Of a stretch of DNA of 64,000 nucleotides, positions 28,981 to 39,790 are shown piece after piece. The DNA is from Diplonema japonicum. Taxonomy: Eukaryota > Euglenozoa > Diplonemea > Diplonemida > Diplonemidae. The notes beneath the pieces are model-generated. The model had not been told where the DNA came from. It was given only the letters and a program-made list of their open reading frames with translations, and did not search any database. The translations under genes were made by a program, and so were the position numbers. The number at the start of each line of letters is the position of its first letter. The first letter of the stretch is position 1. Where the stretch lies: assembly GCA_964019335.1 (NCBI GenBank), contig OZ025669.1, positions 531,001 through 595,000 on the forward strand, given 5' to 3'.

Positions 28981-30318
28981 CTAGCTGGACAGGAGGTACA
29001 TCTTGGAGAGGAGTTTTCTCATCCTTGCATCAGGTGTTTGGTATTTTTCCGCCATTGCGCGCTCGCCATAGATCGTCTCTGCCACGTGACGCAGGGCCAT
29101 GAGGAAGCCCTTCTTATCAATCTCGAGTTCGTCAGCGGACGGGACAGAGCCCTCTGCATGGCGATGGGCATCTTGCGACTGGACGACATTGAGGAAGATC
29201 TCCCTGACGGTAGCCTTGTTAATGAGCGGCAGGAGCTGGTGGTCCTTCACGACGTCGCTGAAGCCCTGCAAGCTGAGCCTCTCGGACCTCTTGTAGATGG
29301 AGTGGTACTTCATGACGTACTTCTGGAAGGTGTTGTTGAGCTTCACTCTGTACTCCTTGAGCGAGTCCTTCACATCCTCATTGTCGTAGTAGTCGTTGAT
29401 GCTTGAGGCTGCCTTTGTCGTGTGACGCTTCTCTAGCTGCATTGATTTGCGTGCCATGGCCTCTGTGATCTTTGCGTCAGTCACAGGGAAGATGTCGTTC
29501 ACAAGGAAAAGCTCCACCACCTGCGGCCTCTCCATGTCCTGCCTGTCTCTACCGTACTGCTCCTCGGCTAGGATCACCATTGCGTCAGGGAAGGCCTCCA
29601 ATGGGATCTCCTGCACCCTCTCAAATGCGAACTGTGATGCGCTCTTCTTTTGTGTCTTCTTCTTAGGCAGGCGTCTTATGATGTTCATCCATAGCAGCTC
29701 GGGGGGCGGGAGATAGGAGTTCACAGATACTGTGCCGCCCTGCGAAGAGTTGCACAAACCGCAGTCCTTTGTGAACTTCGTGAACTGCTGGAGGGTCATG
29801 ACAGGGTGCAGGGCTCGTGAGGCTGTCTCGGTGTAGTGTTTGTACACCTGTGTGATTTTGTCCTTGTACTTGTGCAGGATGGAGTTGAGCCCTGTGCGCT
29901 CGTGGAGGTCTTCTTCTCCGTCGCTGTCCCTTGCGCCACCGAGGACGGCTTGGGGAAGAGGGGTCTCGATGTCAGGTTGTCTGCCTACAGTGGTGTTTAG
30001 CCCTCTCATGGGGCTTTCCATGGAGCTGTTCATGTCGCCTTTGAGTGTTCCCAGCATGCCTTTGGACTGGGCCAAGTGCATTGAGAACTCGGCAAGTTGT
30101 TCCACCCGGCCTTCTAGCCTTCTGATGCGTTCTTGGTACAGCCTGTCTTGGTGGATGATTATCTGTTTCATGTCCTCCACTTGCTGCTTCAAAACTCCTT
30201 TCAGCTCGTCCACCTCTGTTGTGACGAGGGACTTCATCATTTGCATCTGCTGTTTCAGCTGCTGGGAGCCTTGCTCGAGGTACCTCAGGCGTCCTTCGAA
30301 GGAGCCATCGCCTTCCAT
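28981..30318 (-). CDS. Coiled-coil protein with C-terminal helical (EF-hand-like) repeats
   Basis: 445 residues from the ATG at 30318, which follows an A-rich leader; an upstream in-frame ATG would add Lys-rich translation of intergenic repeats. Residues 5-85 form a heptad-rich coiled coil (RLRYLEQGSQQLKQQMQMMK...). After a Gly/Glu linker come two related helical units, each opening with Y-K-x-K-x-x-x-x-Y-K-x-Y (LHKYKDKITQVYKHYTET; LKEYRVKLNNTFQKYVMK) and running to an LxxFxxFxKDxxL-type segment. That resembles degenerate EF-hand pairs common in protist cytoskeletal proteins. No calcium-binding DxDxDG loop is intact. A flagellar or cortical structural role is a guess. Confidence 0.65.
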   Translation of the reverse strand: MEGDGSFEGRLRYLEQGSQQLKQQMQMMKSLVTTEVDELKGVLKQQVEDMKQIIIHQDRLYQERIRRLEGRVEQLAEFSMHLAQSKGMLGTLKGDMNSSMESPMRGLNTTVGRQPDIETPLPQAVLGGARDSDGEEDLHERTGLNSILHKYKDKITQVYKHYTETASRALHPVMTLQQFTKFTKDCGLCNSSQGGTVSVNSYLPPPELLWMNIIRRLPKKKTQKKSASQFAFERVQEIPLEAFPDAMVILAEEQYGRDRQDMERPQVVELFLVNDIFPVTDAKITEAMARKSMQLEKRHTTKAASSINDYYDNEDVKDSLKEYRVKLNNTFQKYVMKYHSIYKRSERLSLQGFSDVVKDHQLLPLINKATVREIFLNVVQSQDAHRHAEGSVPSADELEIDKKGFLMALRHVAETIYGERAMAEKYQTPDARMRKLLSKMYLLSS

Positions 30319-32066
30319 TTTTCCTTTTTTTCTTTGTATGAACTCTTTTTTTTTTTTTTTTTTTAACGCTTCTACAGAAGCAGACACTGCCAACATGATG
30401 GTCGATGAAGGATTCTGCGAGAAGGACAAGGAGGGTTGGACTGCCAGCATGACGCAACAAAACAATGCTGGCCTGGTCTACCTTTCATAGACAGACGGGG
30501 CCGTGTACCTAAACAAGATTCTCAAACAAAATCGGGGAAATTGACCGCAAGGGATATATAAAAAGAAACAGCATCACAGGACCCGTTTGGCGCCGTAGAA
30601 GAAACGAACAAAAGGGGGGGAGGAGGGGGAGAGAAAGAAGAAAAAAAAAAAAAAAGACAATGTGTTTTAAGATCCCGTATAGTATAGGCCCGAAGGACGG
30701 GGAAAAAAAAAAAAAAAAAGCCCTTTCAACAAAAAGGAACATATACTGGTTTCTAAACATTTGTGGTTTTTTTTTTTCTTCTTTTTTTTTTCGTCTCTTC
30801 TAGCCTGGAGCGGGGGGGGGGGGGGGGGGGAATGAATGTTGCACGAGTGGACGGAGAGTGTTTTAATGAATTTTCAAGGGGGGGGGAAGAAAAAAAAGAA
30901 TATCCCGAAGAGTCATCAAAATGTATCCTTGAAAGATATCGGTTCTCCTCTCCTCCATCCCCGGTAGGAAAAAAAAAAGAAACACGTAAAAAAAAAAAAA
31001 AAAAAAAAAAAGGAGAGAGGAAAAAAAAAATGCCCAAACATTTTCTCTTTTTTTTTTTTTTTTTTGATAAATACAATAAACATGTGTTTCGTGTTCACCA
31101 GTTTAAGAGAAAAAAAAATAAAGTTTCCCTAACCCCCCCAGAATACCTCAATAAGTATCACCAAAACGTAACGTTTTTTTTTTTTTTTTTAATTAGAATT
31201 TTCCGGTTAAACTTACTTATTTTGAAAAGTAAAAAAAAAAGTGATGGATATGGGTATGAACAAAGATTTTTTTTTTTCGAATGCCTTTTTCACCAATATT
31301 CTATTAAAGACACGGAACTTGTTTCCGTTTTTTTTTTTTTCTTTTTTTTTCCCCTTCTAGATAAGGCTTTGCTATGGACAATTTCTCGTGTAAGAAAGAA
31401 AAAAAATAATCCCAAGGAGCAACAACAGGGGGAAAAGAAGTATACTCTCCGTGCTCATTGTTACCTGCTTTTCTGCGGAAAAAGCCAGACATTGGGGCAT
31501 CCCCCTTACTTTCTAAAGACGAAAGACACCGTTATTTGCATGCAGAAAGAAGGGAAGAGGGGGTTATAAAGAGGAAGAGGACAGAGATGCACTTCGCGTT
31601 CTGAAAAAACTGCTCTTGCTCTACCTCTCCCATTCTACCATCTTCACGCCACCACCCCTTCATCCCTTTCTGTTTCTTTCTTCTCAAGACAGACAGTTAA
31701 ACAGCACTAGTGCTGCTGTTCTCTTTTTTTAGACAACACACCGCTCGCATGCAAAAAAGGGGGGGAGAAAAAAAATGGGGGAGGGGAGAGCATGACAGGG
31801 GGAAAAAAAAATTATAAGTAAAAGAAAAAGAAAAAGAAAAAGAAAAAAAAAGAGAGAGGGGAAAGGAGAGAGAGGAAAATGAAATGCAAGAGGGGGGGTT
31901 TTTTTTTTCTCTTCTTCTTAAAATTCTCTATTCCAATTCTACCCCCCTTCCTTTTTAAAGAAACCATGGGTGCTCAGAAAAAAGATGAAGGGGTGAAAAG
32001 GGAATTCAATTTGCTATTTAGCTCTGTTTTTTTTTTTTTTTTTTTTTTTTTTTCCCTTCGCTTTTT
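30319..32066. other. 1.75-kb intergenic region, largest gene-free stretch
   Basis: Mostly A-, T- and G-runs (G-run at about 30810-30830). A less repetitive segment at 31570-31760 contains a 14-nt palindrome (CAGCACTAGTGCTG, near 31703). A continuous plus-strand frame at 30763-31569 is Lys/Phe-rich translation of homopolymers and is not a gene. No RNA gene recognised. Confidence 0.55.
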
Positions 32067-33461
32067 TTAGCTCGACTTGGCCTGCACGGGAAACGGCGTT
32101 TCCAGCCCGGGGAAGGGGAAGGACAGCGCGTACGCTTCGACATCCTTCTTCATTCCAGCAACTTCGGGGTTCGTAAGGATCGCAGCATTGAAATCCTTAA
32201 GCTTCTTGCCAGAGGTTTTCTGGATGTCAAGAGCAAGCTTCAGGCTGCGGTCCAGGTATCGAGCCACCTGTACGAAGTCGGCCTCAACGAAGCCTCGCGA
32301 GGTCAGGGCAGGGGTTCCCAGCCTCAGGCCGCCAGGGTTCATTGCTGACTTGTCGCCGACGATAGAATTCTTGTTCAGTGTGATGGCAGTCGCGTCCATG
32401 ATGTTCTGTGCCTTGCTCCCTGTCAGACCAATGGGCCGCAGGTCCATCAGCAAAAGGTGGTTGTCTGTTCCCCCTGTTGCCAGGGTGTACCCAAGCTTTG
32501 TCAGTTCCTTTCCTAACGCCTTTGCGTTGGCTACCACCTGTGCCATGTACCCCTTGAACTCGGGTGTCATCACCTCCTTCATCTGCGCAGCCAACGCTGC
32601 GATCTGATGCATGTGCGGCCCTCCTTGGATCATCGGGAAGACAGCATCATTAACACCCTGCACCTTGTCCTTCCTCCAGAAGATCATGCCCGACCTAGGC
32701 CCACGGAGCGTCTTGTGCGTTGTAGAGGTGACGATGTCCGCGTGCTCGAAGGGGCTCACAGCATGGCCGGTGGCGACAAGCCCGGAGATGTGCGCCATGT
32801 CCATAAGCATGTAGGCACCCACCTTGTCGCAGATGGCACGGTACTTCTCGTAGTCCCATTCCCTAGGGTACGCTGAGCCGCCTGCAATGATCAGCTTCGG
32901 GAGGTACATGGATGCCGTCTCCTCAAGCTTCTCCATGTCAACGTACCCATCGGGCCCGAGCTTGTAGGGGAGCGACTCGAAGAAGATGGACGAGGCGGAG
33001 ACCTTTTTCTTGGGGGTGTAGAAGCCGTGTGTGAGATGCCCACCGTCAGGAAGGTCAAGGCCCATGAGACGGTCGTGGGGCTTGAGGACGGCACTGAAGG
33101 CAGCGAGGTTGGCCACACTACCGGAGTAGGGCTGCACGTTGACATCCCACACAGCAGGGTCCAGGTTGTACGCCTCGAGAATCCTGCTTCTGCATGTGTC
33201 CTCAATCTTGTCAATGACCTCAGTGCCTCCGTAGTACCTGGCGCCAGAGTAGCCTTCCGCATATTTGTTGGTAGCCACGCTTCCCAGCGCCTCCAGAACG
33301 TGCCTGCTTGTGAAATTCTCGCTCGCAATCAGCTCCAGTCCGGAAGCCTGCCTCACAAGCTCCTCTCGCAGCAGCGCCGCAACTTCAGGATCCTTCTCCT
33401 CCAGGGAGGCTGTCCCGAGCCTCCTGCACGCCTTCGACAATACGGATCTCCTCATCATCAT
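32067..33461 (-). CDS. SHMT: Serine hydroxymethyltransferase, probably mitochondrial
   Basis: 464 residues, single exon, the normal length for this PLP enzyme that interconverts serine and glycine while loading tetrahydrofolate with a one-carbon unit. Family motifs in order: [11 protein letters not shown] near residue 40, [43 protein letters not shown], and [15 protein letters not shown] with the PLP-binding Lys (about residue 249). The C-terminal domain ends at [19 protein letters not shown]. The start is the first of three consecutive ATGs (33461). The N-terminus [16 protein letters not shown] is basic, Ser/Arg-rich and free of acids, as in mitochondrial presequences. The next gene upstream ends 195 bp away. 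Confidence 0.96.
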   Translation of the reverse strand: MMMRRSVLSKACRRLGTASLEEKDPEVAALLREELVRQASGLELIASENFTSRHVLEALGSVATNKYAEGYSGARYYGGTEVIDKIEDTCRSRILEAYNLDPAVWDVNVQPYSGSVANLAAFSAVLKPHDRLMGLDLPDGGHLTHGFYTPKKKVSASSIFFESLPYKLGPDGYVDMEKLEETASMYLPKLIIAGGSAYPREWDYEKYRAICDKVGAYMLMDMAHISGLVATGHAVSPFEHADIVTSTTHKTLRGPRSGMIFWRKDKVQGVNDAVFPMIQGGPHMHQIAALAAQMKEVMTPEFKGYMAQVVANAKALGKELTKLGYTLATGGTDNHLLLMDLRPIGLTGSKAQNIMDATAITLNKNSIVGDKSAMNPGGLRLGTPALTSRGFVEADFVQVARYLDRSLKLALDIQKTSGKKLKDFNAAILTNPEVAGMKKDVEAYALSFPFPGLETPFPVQAKSS

Positions 33462-33655
33462 TTTCGTTTTAATTTTTTTTGTGGTTTTTTTAGAAGAAAA
33501 AAACTGGTCGGGGTTTTTAAGAGAACAGCAAATGAAGAAGGGGGATAAACGCAAAAAATCGATCAGGCGGGGGAGAGGGAGGGAGGGGGATATAAGATGA
33601 ACGAGGCCAGTGGTGGGTAAGGGAATGCATGTAAATGCACAACCATCCGCGGCCG

Positions 33656-35416
33656 TCACATCATCGTGCTTAAGCTTAACGGTTTTTGCACGACGTCCGA
33701 GTGAAGCTGCCCTGACATGTGTGGGTTCCGAGAAACAACGAAAGGGAGCTGTTCTTCCTTTGCTTGTTTCGAGGGTAAAGGGGAGGGGAAGGTGGGCTTC
33801 CTAAGCTTGCTGACGTTTATGGGGGGGTAGTCGCAGAGGGTGCGTGACCGGGAAATAACTTCCGGGCTCGGCTCACGAAACACAGTCTCTGCATTGCACA
33901 CAACACGAGTTGAGTTGATGTGGTACTGGATGCGTGAGATGAGGTTCATGTCGGTTCTTCGCGTCATGGGCTTGGACTGCATTTCCCTGTGCTCTGCCGT
34001 CAGTAAGTGAAGCAGTTTTTCTAACTGTCTGTGTTGTTCGGCCTTGTACCATTTGACTCTCTGTTTCCATTTCTCGCTTCTTTCCTTCTCGTATTCCTCC
34101 ATGCGCAACACCACGTCAGGCGGCGGTTTATATTCTGCAGGTTTTGAAGTTTTTTTCCTCGCGGCTCCCCCCCGTGCATCGAGCATTGCCAACGATGCAT
34201 TGTGTGTCGTGCCTGCCTTTGCCTCTTGATGTCCCGTGTCCTGCATGGATTGCAGAGACATGGAGCAGCTTATTCCCTTCTCGAGCTCCGATTGGATGGA
34301 TTTCAGGGTTTCAAGGACTCCTAAGACGTCTGTTTTTCTTGTTAGTTTTTTGGCGTCGCCTTCTACACTTGCCAAGAGCTGTTCCAGGGTGGTGTTCAAG
34401 GTCGATCCTTGTTCTGCTTCACCACCGTTTCGTCCTTGTTGAGCTGGGGTCGGTTCTTCGTTGCCGGGGTTGGGTGTTTTTTTCACGGGTTTCTTCTTCT
34501 TTCTCTCTTCGGGCTTCTTCGCTGGTACCGCAGATACCCCGTCGCATTCACCACCAGCTGTTTCGACTTCTTCACGAAATTGTACGTCTGTCTGTGTGGA
34601 CACCGCAACGCACACTACTGGGAGCGAATGCGAACCATCAGGCGGTTTCAATAGTGCAGGGGCAGACGGGGTTACTTTCTTGACAGGGCTCTTTTCTTGC
34701 TTTGTTTTCACCTGTTTTGCCGTGTCGGGGCTCGCAGTAACAGCCACCGTTGTGAGAATGTCTCTGTTTGACTCCGTGATGAAATCGATGAAGGCTGCCA
34801 GGTTGGCCTGGATGAAGTGGTGCCCTTCCCTAAGGCCGTCTATCGCGTCCCTTGCTGTGAATGCAGCTTCCTTCACTGCGAAGAGCAGATTGTCTAGTCT
34901 CGCGTTGGCTTTCTTTGCAGAGGTTGCCATCATTCTGCTCTCAAGATCCTGCTTTGTCTTCTCCTTATAGTTTGGAACTGGTGATATGGGTTGTTTCACC
35001 TGTGCGATGGGGTTCATTGTGACAGGTGTGAAGGTGCCGCCGTTTAACTTCTGGACATCTGCCGCCACACCATTGAGTAAGCATACGTTTAGAAGTCCGT
35101 CAGCTCGGCTTTTCTCTGATGTGCATTCCGTGCGAAGATCTCGGACTTGCTCAGTCAGACGTGCATTGTGCTCTTGGAGGGCGTTGATCTTGCTGTCTTG
35201 GGCCTGTGCATTCATGAGCAATGCTTGTGTTCTGAGCTTTAAAGCGATATTTCCGCTAACAGTCTGCAGTTGGGTGTTTTTCTCACTCACAGTGCCAGAA
35301 AGCTTCTTTTTGGGACTGGTTTCACCATCGCTGTCATCACTATCGATGCCCCCAGAGAGCTGTCCCAGCAAGCTGGTCTTCGCATCAATTATTTGCGTTA
35401 TTCGTGATCTTAACAT
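33656..35416 (-). CDS. Coiled-coil protein, unknown function
   Basis: 586 residues from the ATG at 35416 to TGA at 33656. A short N-terminal helix leads to an acidic [10 protein letters not shown] patch (about 25-35), then a coiled coil (about 45-95, LNAQ...[18 protein letters not shown]). A Lys/Pro/Glu-rich low-complexity middle follows (about 230-320), then further helices including a strongly charged [20 protein letters not shown] segment (about 465-490) and a C-terminal helix [11 protein letters not shown]. The tail contains several Ser/Thr-Pro motifs. No membrane segment or known domain. The layout suggests a cytoskeletal or centrosomal scaffold, but that is only inference from composition. 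Confidence 0.7.
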   Translation of the reverse strand: MLRSRITQIIDAKTSLLGQLSGGIDSDDSDGETSPKKKLSGTVSEKNTQLQTVSGNIALKLRTQALLMNAQAQDSKINALQEHNARLTEQVRDLRTECTSEKSRADGLLNVCLLNGVAADVQKLNGGTFTPVTMNPIAQVKQPISPVPNYKEKTKQDLESRMMATSAKKANARLDNLLFAVKEAAFTARDAIDGLREGHHFIQANLAAFIDFITESNRDILTTVAVTASPDTAKQVKTKQEKSPVKKVTPSAPALLKPPDGSHSLPVVCVAVSTQTDVQFREEVETAGGECDGVSAVPAKKPEERKKKKPVKKTPNPGNEEPTPAQQGRNGGEAEQGSTLNTTLEQLLASVEGDAKKLTRKTDVLGVLETLKSIQSELEKGISCSMSLQSMQDTGHQEAKAGTTHNASLAMLDARGGAARKKTSKPAEYKPPPDVVLRMEEYEKERSEKWKQRVKWYKAEQHRQLEKLLHLLTAEHREMQSKPMTRRTDMNLISRIQYHINSTRVVCNAETVFREPSPEVISRSRTLCDYPPINVSKLRKPTFPSPLPSKQAKEEQLPFVVSRNPHMSGQLHSDVVQKPLSLSTMM

Positions 35417-36543
35417 TTCAGAGTTTTCATTAAACTGAATGGGGAGGGGTGGGGGTGGGGGAAGCTTGTCCGAAAATTCGTCCGGATTAAAATGTCAACA
35501 CTTTTTTTTTGGCAGTTTGAATTTTTTTTTTTGTTTTGATTATTTGAGCAAAAAAAGGGCAGCATGCAACCAAAAGAAGAGGGGCCAAACATGCATTCTC
35601 TATCCAGCTGCCGAGGTTCGTCATTTTTTTTTTTTATTTACTCATTGAGAAGTCTGCTTTTTAAGGGCCCTTAAGGGATTTTGGCCTAAAATGGCATTTT
35701 CCCCCACCCCATTTTAAGTAGTGATTAAGAGCCCACTCCACCCAAAATGACCCCCTTAAGTTTATTGTTGCAGATTTTTCCATCTGCGTCCATTTCTTTT
35801 CGCTTTTTCATTAAAGAAAACAACAAAAACAAAAACAAAAGTATGGAGCCTGGGTCATTTACAATCTCCGAATGTCAAAAAAAAAAAAAAAAAAACCTTT
35901 CTAAGAAGCATGTTTTTGCACGGGCGTTTTAGAAATGAAATTAACGGCGCGCATTGTGACCTATATGGTGCACACACTTAGACCGCAATTCTGCACACAA
36001 AGTGGTGTCGGACTACTTTTGTACTTAGAAATTTTCTGAGGGTTTTCCATTGCAAAAGAGGGTCATTCGTTGACAAGATCATTTTTTCCCGGAGAGGACA
36101 GACTCATATATAAAACAATCGACTCGGGAAAAAAAAAAGGAAAAAAAAAAAAAAGAATAAAAAAAGAAGAACAGAAATAGTATTTCCGGAGGGGGAGAGC
36201 TGCTTCGATTTTTTATACAAATTTTCTAATGCCAAAAAAAAGAGGGAGAGAATGGTAATTTTTGTTGTTGGTTTGGAAGCAAAAAAAAAAAGAAGGGGGA
36301 GGGGGTGATGTATTCAGCTTCAAGAAGAAAATAAATAATAATAAAATTTTGGGAAAATAAGAAAGAGAATATTTAAGAAGAATGAACATCACACGCAGAG
36401 ACCTGTGTTTCTTTTTTTCCCCACCCCAACCCTCCCACGTTCAAAAAAAATTTTTTTTTCCTTTATCGTGCCTTGTTGATGTCCACAGCAAAGCAAAGTA
36501 TATAAAAAAATTACACCTCATATCTCTAAAAAAAAAAAATAAT
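35417..36543. other. 1.1-kb intergenic region with palindrome and small TTAA-bounded repeat
   Basis: Includes TTAAGGGCCCTTAA at 35661-35674, a possible 89-bp inverted-end unit (35671-35759), and a non-repetitive patch at 35930-36120 with no open frame. No gene supported. It abuts piggyBac relic 1. Confidence 0.5.
35661..35759. repeat. TTAA-bounded mini inverted repeat
   Basis: A perfect 14-bp palindrome TTAAGGGCCCTTAA (35661-35674) overlaps the left end of an 89-bp segment. That segment begins TTAAGGGATTTTGG and ends, read in reverse, TTAAGGGGGTCATTTTGG. Ends that start with TTAA and share ATTTTGG are what a tiny piggyBac-type non-autonomous element would look like. Size and quality of the match are marginal. 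Confidence 0.3.
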
Positions 36544-36562
36544 TTAACCCATAAAGGACCGG

Positions 36563-36578
36563 AGCTGAATATTCAGCT
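36563..36578. repeat. Subterminal 16-bp palindrome of relic 1
   Basis: AGCTGAATATTCAGCT, perfect, starting 19 bp from the element's left TTAA. The unrelated relic 2 has a different 16-bp palindrome at exactly the same offset. Confidence 0.9.
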
Positions 36579-36795
36579 AAAATTTTTTTTTTTAATTCTG
36601 CTAAGGCATTTTTAGTTCTCTGCATGCCCACTCTTTAAAGAGGGGCCCTTTGCGCGACTTTTTTTAAACTGAACGCTATAATGCCTGTAAGTTTTTGCAT
36701 CCAAACTGCAAGGGGATAAAAAAAATAGTGGCACAGATATTGTTTTTTTACACCCCATAAGGAGTAGTGCCGAAAGCACTTCTGAAGAAGGGCCA

Positions 36796-37912
36796 GTGTC
36801 ACCGGATGATGGGGATATCCCGGATATGGAATGGGATGACAAAATCGGGAAGGTGGGGAGGAAAATATTTCGCAAGGTACCAGGTCCAAGTGTACCAGTA
36901 GTGGGTCTCAACGGGCTGGAGGTTTCCTTTGTTTTTGATAGGGCGGCCCTCCAGCAAGGGGCTTGTCCTGTACTTTGAGTTGTTTTTCACTCCTGCGGCT
37001 CTAAAAGGCTATCGTGGGGTGGGCAGCAAGCCATTCGAGTGGTATAGAGGCTTTTAGATACTTACAGGCTCATAATCAAGACAGATATCAAGGTCTACTG
37101 GGCACAGGATGAACTCACAGATACCCCATATTCACAATATTTCAGAATGGTAATGGAAAGAAACAGGCTCCTAAGAATAATGCGCCAAATGCGGTTTGGG
37201 TTGCCCCCTGGTGGAGGAGAAGGAGACAGAATGGCTAAAGGGAGCAATCTTATAAATCTTGTGGTTCCTTCTTGGTCATCCCTGTATGTACCCAAGCGAA
37301 ACCTTGCTGTGGATGAACCATCATACGCTGTAGAAGCCGTGTCGGGTTCATTGTTTATGAGCCCAAGAAGAGGAAGCGTTATGGGTTCAAAATGCGAATC
37401 AGACACCGGTTACACTCGAAACATGATTGTTTGTACCGGTGCGGGCACCCAGGGGAAAGAGGCAGAGCTGCTCACCGAATATCAGCACCAGAATTACTGG
37501 ATTGTCTTTGACAACTGCTTTCGCTTGTCCCATTGTTGATACGGATTTACAATGCGGATTTCCACTGCATGGGGACCATCAGGAAAACCCGGAAATTGCT
37601 CCCAGAATACCCATTCAGTGTCAGCAAGTGTGTGGCAAAAAAATCTTGTCGAACAATATTAACGCAAAAGGTGGCACCCACATCAAGCGTTCCCCGCCGG
37701 AGCCAAAGATACCTACCCCTCAGGGTGCACCTTCAATGTGTCCTGAAAAGATGCAAAAGGCATGGAATTGCACTGTGTGCAACAAATTAGAGAAAAAACG
37801 CACCCAGGCCATGTTCTCGTGCAGAGATTGCAACGTAGCAATGTGCCCTGTGCCCTGTTTCGAATTTTTTCACACCAACGACAGCTTAAAAAACCACCTG
37901 AAAACCTCTTGA
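36796..37912 (+). pseudogene. Degenerate piggyBac-like transposase in relic 1
   Basis: Plus-strand fragments in shifting frames match the DDE_Tnp_1_7 (piggyBac) fold in order. A LAVDEPSY segment corresponds to the family's IDE motif. ESDTGYTRNMIVCTG corresponds to the D-S-x-T-G-Y strand holding the first catalytic Asp, and WIVFDNCF to the yFDNffTS second Asp. After a stop and frame change the read ends in a Cys-rich C-terminus, CTVCNKLEKKRT, then CRDCNVAMCP, PCFEFFH, the family's zinc-binding domain. The region between the second Asp and the Cys domain, which should hold the third Asp and the MGGVD-type motif, is deleted. Not functional. Confidence 0.85.
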
Positions 37913-38301
37913 AAACCACTTGAAAATAAAAATACGTTTAAATTGGACAAGTCGCATATCTGCGGCACCTCGGACCTTGTGTTCAAAGAACGGCCATAAG
38001 TGGTGAAAAAGAAATAACCAGCCCACCCTGCACGCTGAATAAGCGCTGCTTGCCGAAACCATGGAACCTCCGGATAGCATGTGCCCTTTGCAAGAGTTGT
38101 TTCTCTCAAATGCTGCTCTACCACCAAAGTTTGGGCGCGTCTGGGCTGAAATGCAGGCCGCTTCGCGCTCCAGAAATGGGGTAGTGAAAATAATATAGGT
38201 ACACGCCCTCTAACTCCACCCTCGCCATTTTATTCTGGTATTTGAACGAAAAGTTCAAAATCGACTTTTTAGACGAAAAATAGCGGTCATTTATGGGTTA
38301 A

Positions 38302-38551
38302 TTCTTTACGACTACATGTCTTTTGCTCGGCACAAGTTGCAGTTAGTTGTAAAATCATATTTTTGAAAGATAAATATTTGTAACAAAAAAAAAAAAAAAA
38401 AAAAAAGCAAATTTCCTTCGAACAACACAAAGGAGGGCGTTCAAAACAAAGTTCAGAGATATGATCGCTTAAATAATAACTAGGAGGAAGAAGGAAAGAA
38501 AGGTGTGCCTTGTTCCACTCTCGTATTTTCTTTTTTTTTAGTAGACCCTTT
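38302..38551. other. 3' flank of the P450 gene, with repeat shared with 24186-24360
   Basis: Directly after the element's right TTAA comes TTCTTTACGACTACATG, then GCTCGGCACAAGTTGCA and TGAAAGATAAATATT. Versions of all of these occur, in the same order, at 24201-24360. The rest is an A-run and mixed sequence up to the P450 stop. Confidence 0.5.
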
Positions 38552-39790
38552 TTAGTACGGGACAAAATCGCATGAAACATCAACGGTGGGCCGCAGGACG
38601 GGAAGGGTCTTCTCACGGAGGTCTTCTTCAGGGGTGAACACGGGGAGCACCTTGAGCTCGAGGAGCGTCTTGACAGAAGTCTCGAGTATAGATATGGTAA
38701 GGTTCTCTCCCGGGCACGCTCGGCTGCCTGCCCCAAATGTAAGCGGAGGCGGCGGAGGGGTGGGCCCCGTCCACCGTGAAGGGTCGAAAGCGTCTTTTGT
38801 AGGACCGAAAATCTTATCAGTATTTGCAGAAGCGATGCCAGGGAAGGCCTTCCATTCACCATGTTTAGGGTTTAGTGCGTATTGATTAATCTTCTGGGTT
38901 TTGACCCCGCGTCCCATAACCCCAACAGGAGGTCGAAGCCGCAACGCTTCGACTATGAAAATCCTTAAGTACCCTTCTTCATTCTCAATCCGTTTTGCCT
39001 CCGCGCGTGTAAGTCGCTTCCATGTGTAGAACATCGCTGATGACAATGCCTTCGGGACGATGCCGTGCAAGAGGAACGTGAGGTGCTCCCCGACCTCACG
39101 GTACAGCTTCCCTTTGCAATTTGCCAGCATTGCCTTTGCTATGGGGCCCGTTCTCCCTTCTTTTAAATGAGTGGTTATGAGGGTTGTCATTTCTTTACGT
39201 GCGGCGATGCCCTTTTCAAAAGTGGATTCTACAAAAGGAACGCCTTCAACTGGCAGGGCTTCACACCCTCTGAACTGTTGTGTTTGCAGAGCGGGCAGGT
39301 TGATCGCCTGTGCTTCTTTTAAAGAAGTACCGAGGATGAGGTGGAAAAGGATGCTGTTGCTGTGTTCCTTCGCAGATTTGTAGAAGTTCGGGATTTTTTT
39401 CATCGCGATCATGTTTTTGATGCGTTGGTGAACGGTTTTTTCGACGTCTCCGTCTACAGTGTTCACCTCTGCGAAGCTTTTTACAACCGCCGACCTCCAA
39501 AATTGGACGCCTTCTGCATTGTCGCTCATGAGAAAAGTCTCCCCGACGCATTTTTTTATCTTTTCCAGCATGGATGCGTCGGGGGGGTAGCTGGCCTCGT
39601 CTTCCAGCATTTTCTTGGCGGTCGAGTAGCCCCCTGCAAACACGCACGGCATCCCAGCTATTTTAGAACAATACACCTCACCGTGTTTTTCAGTCTTCGC
39701 TTTCACGTAACCCACAGGGTCCGCTGCAAGACGGTTGGAGTCGCTGGCACCGCCAAACCACCCAAAACTTCCAGGGGGCTTCTCAGACAT
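38552..39790 (-). CDS. Cytochrome P450 (soluble-type N-terminus)
   Basis: 412 residues, single exon. The C-terminal haem-binding loop is FGAGSRACPGENL (Cys ligand at about residue 359). The K-helix ExxR is EALR (about 280) and an FDPSRW motif stands for the PERF region (about 338). P450s use haem to insert oxygen or rearrange peroxides. The protein is short for a microsomal P450 (~500 aa) and has no N-terminal membrane anchor. The I-helix oxygen-activating A/G-G-x-D/E-T-T motif is not evident in the LTFLLHGIVPKAL stretch where it should lie. That combination recalls CYP74-like enzymes (allene oxide synthase or hydroperoxide lyase) that need no external reductant, but this is inference. GGASDSNRLAADPVGYVKAK at the N-terminus also resembles that group. 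Confidence 0.85.
   Translation of the reverse strand: MSEKPPGSFGWFGGASDSNRLAADPVGYVKAKTEKHGEVYCSKIAGMPCVFAGGYSTAKKMLEDEASYPPDASMLEKIKKCVGETFLMSDNAEGVQFWRSAVVKSFAEVNTVDGDVEKTVHQRIKNMIAMKKIPNFYKSAKEHSNSILFHLILGTSLKEAQAINLPALQTQQFRGCEALPVEGVPFVESTFEKGIAARKEMTTLITTHLKEGRTGPIAKAMLANCKGKLYREVGEHLTFLLHGIVPKALSSAMFYTWKRLTRAEAKRIENEEGYLRIFIVEALRLRPPVGVMGRGVKTQKINQYALNPKHGEWKAFPGIASANTDKIFGPTKDAFDPSRWTGPTPPPPPLTFGAGSRACPGENLTISILETSVKTLLELKVLPVFTPEEDLREKTLPVLRPTVDVSCDFVPY

Larger units (their letters stand above)
36544..38301 (+). mobile_element. piggyBac-type DNA transposon relic 1, with terminal inverted repeats
   Basis: The 1758-bp element is bounded by TTAA at 36544-36547 and TTAA at 38298-38301, the target site of piggyBac transposases. 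The ends are inverted repeats: TTAACCCATAAAGGACCG on the left and TTAACCCATAAATGACCG on the right (17 of 18). A perfect 16-bp palindrome AGCTGAATATTCAGCT starts 19 bp in from the left end. Inside, plus-strand remnants of a transposase occur. It lies 3' of the P450 gene and opposite in orientation to every host gene. The element is shorter than the usual 2.2-2.5 kb and carries several stops and frame changes, so it is inactive. Confidence 0.9.

Noticed and set aside
30763-31569. 268-codon plus-strand frame in the intergenic region
   Set aside because: Composed almost entirely of Phe and Lys stretches from T- and A-runs; no protein character.
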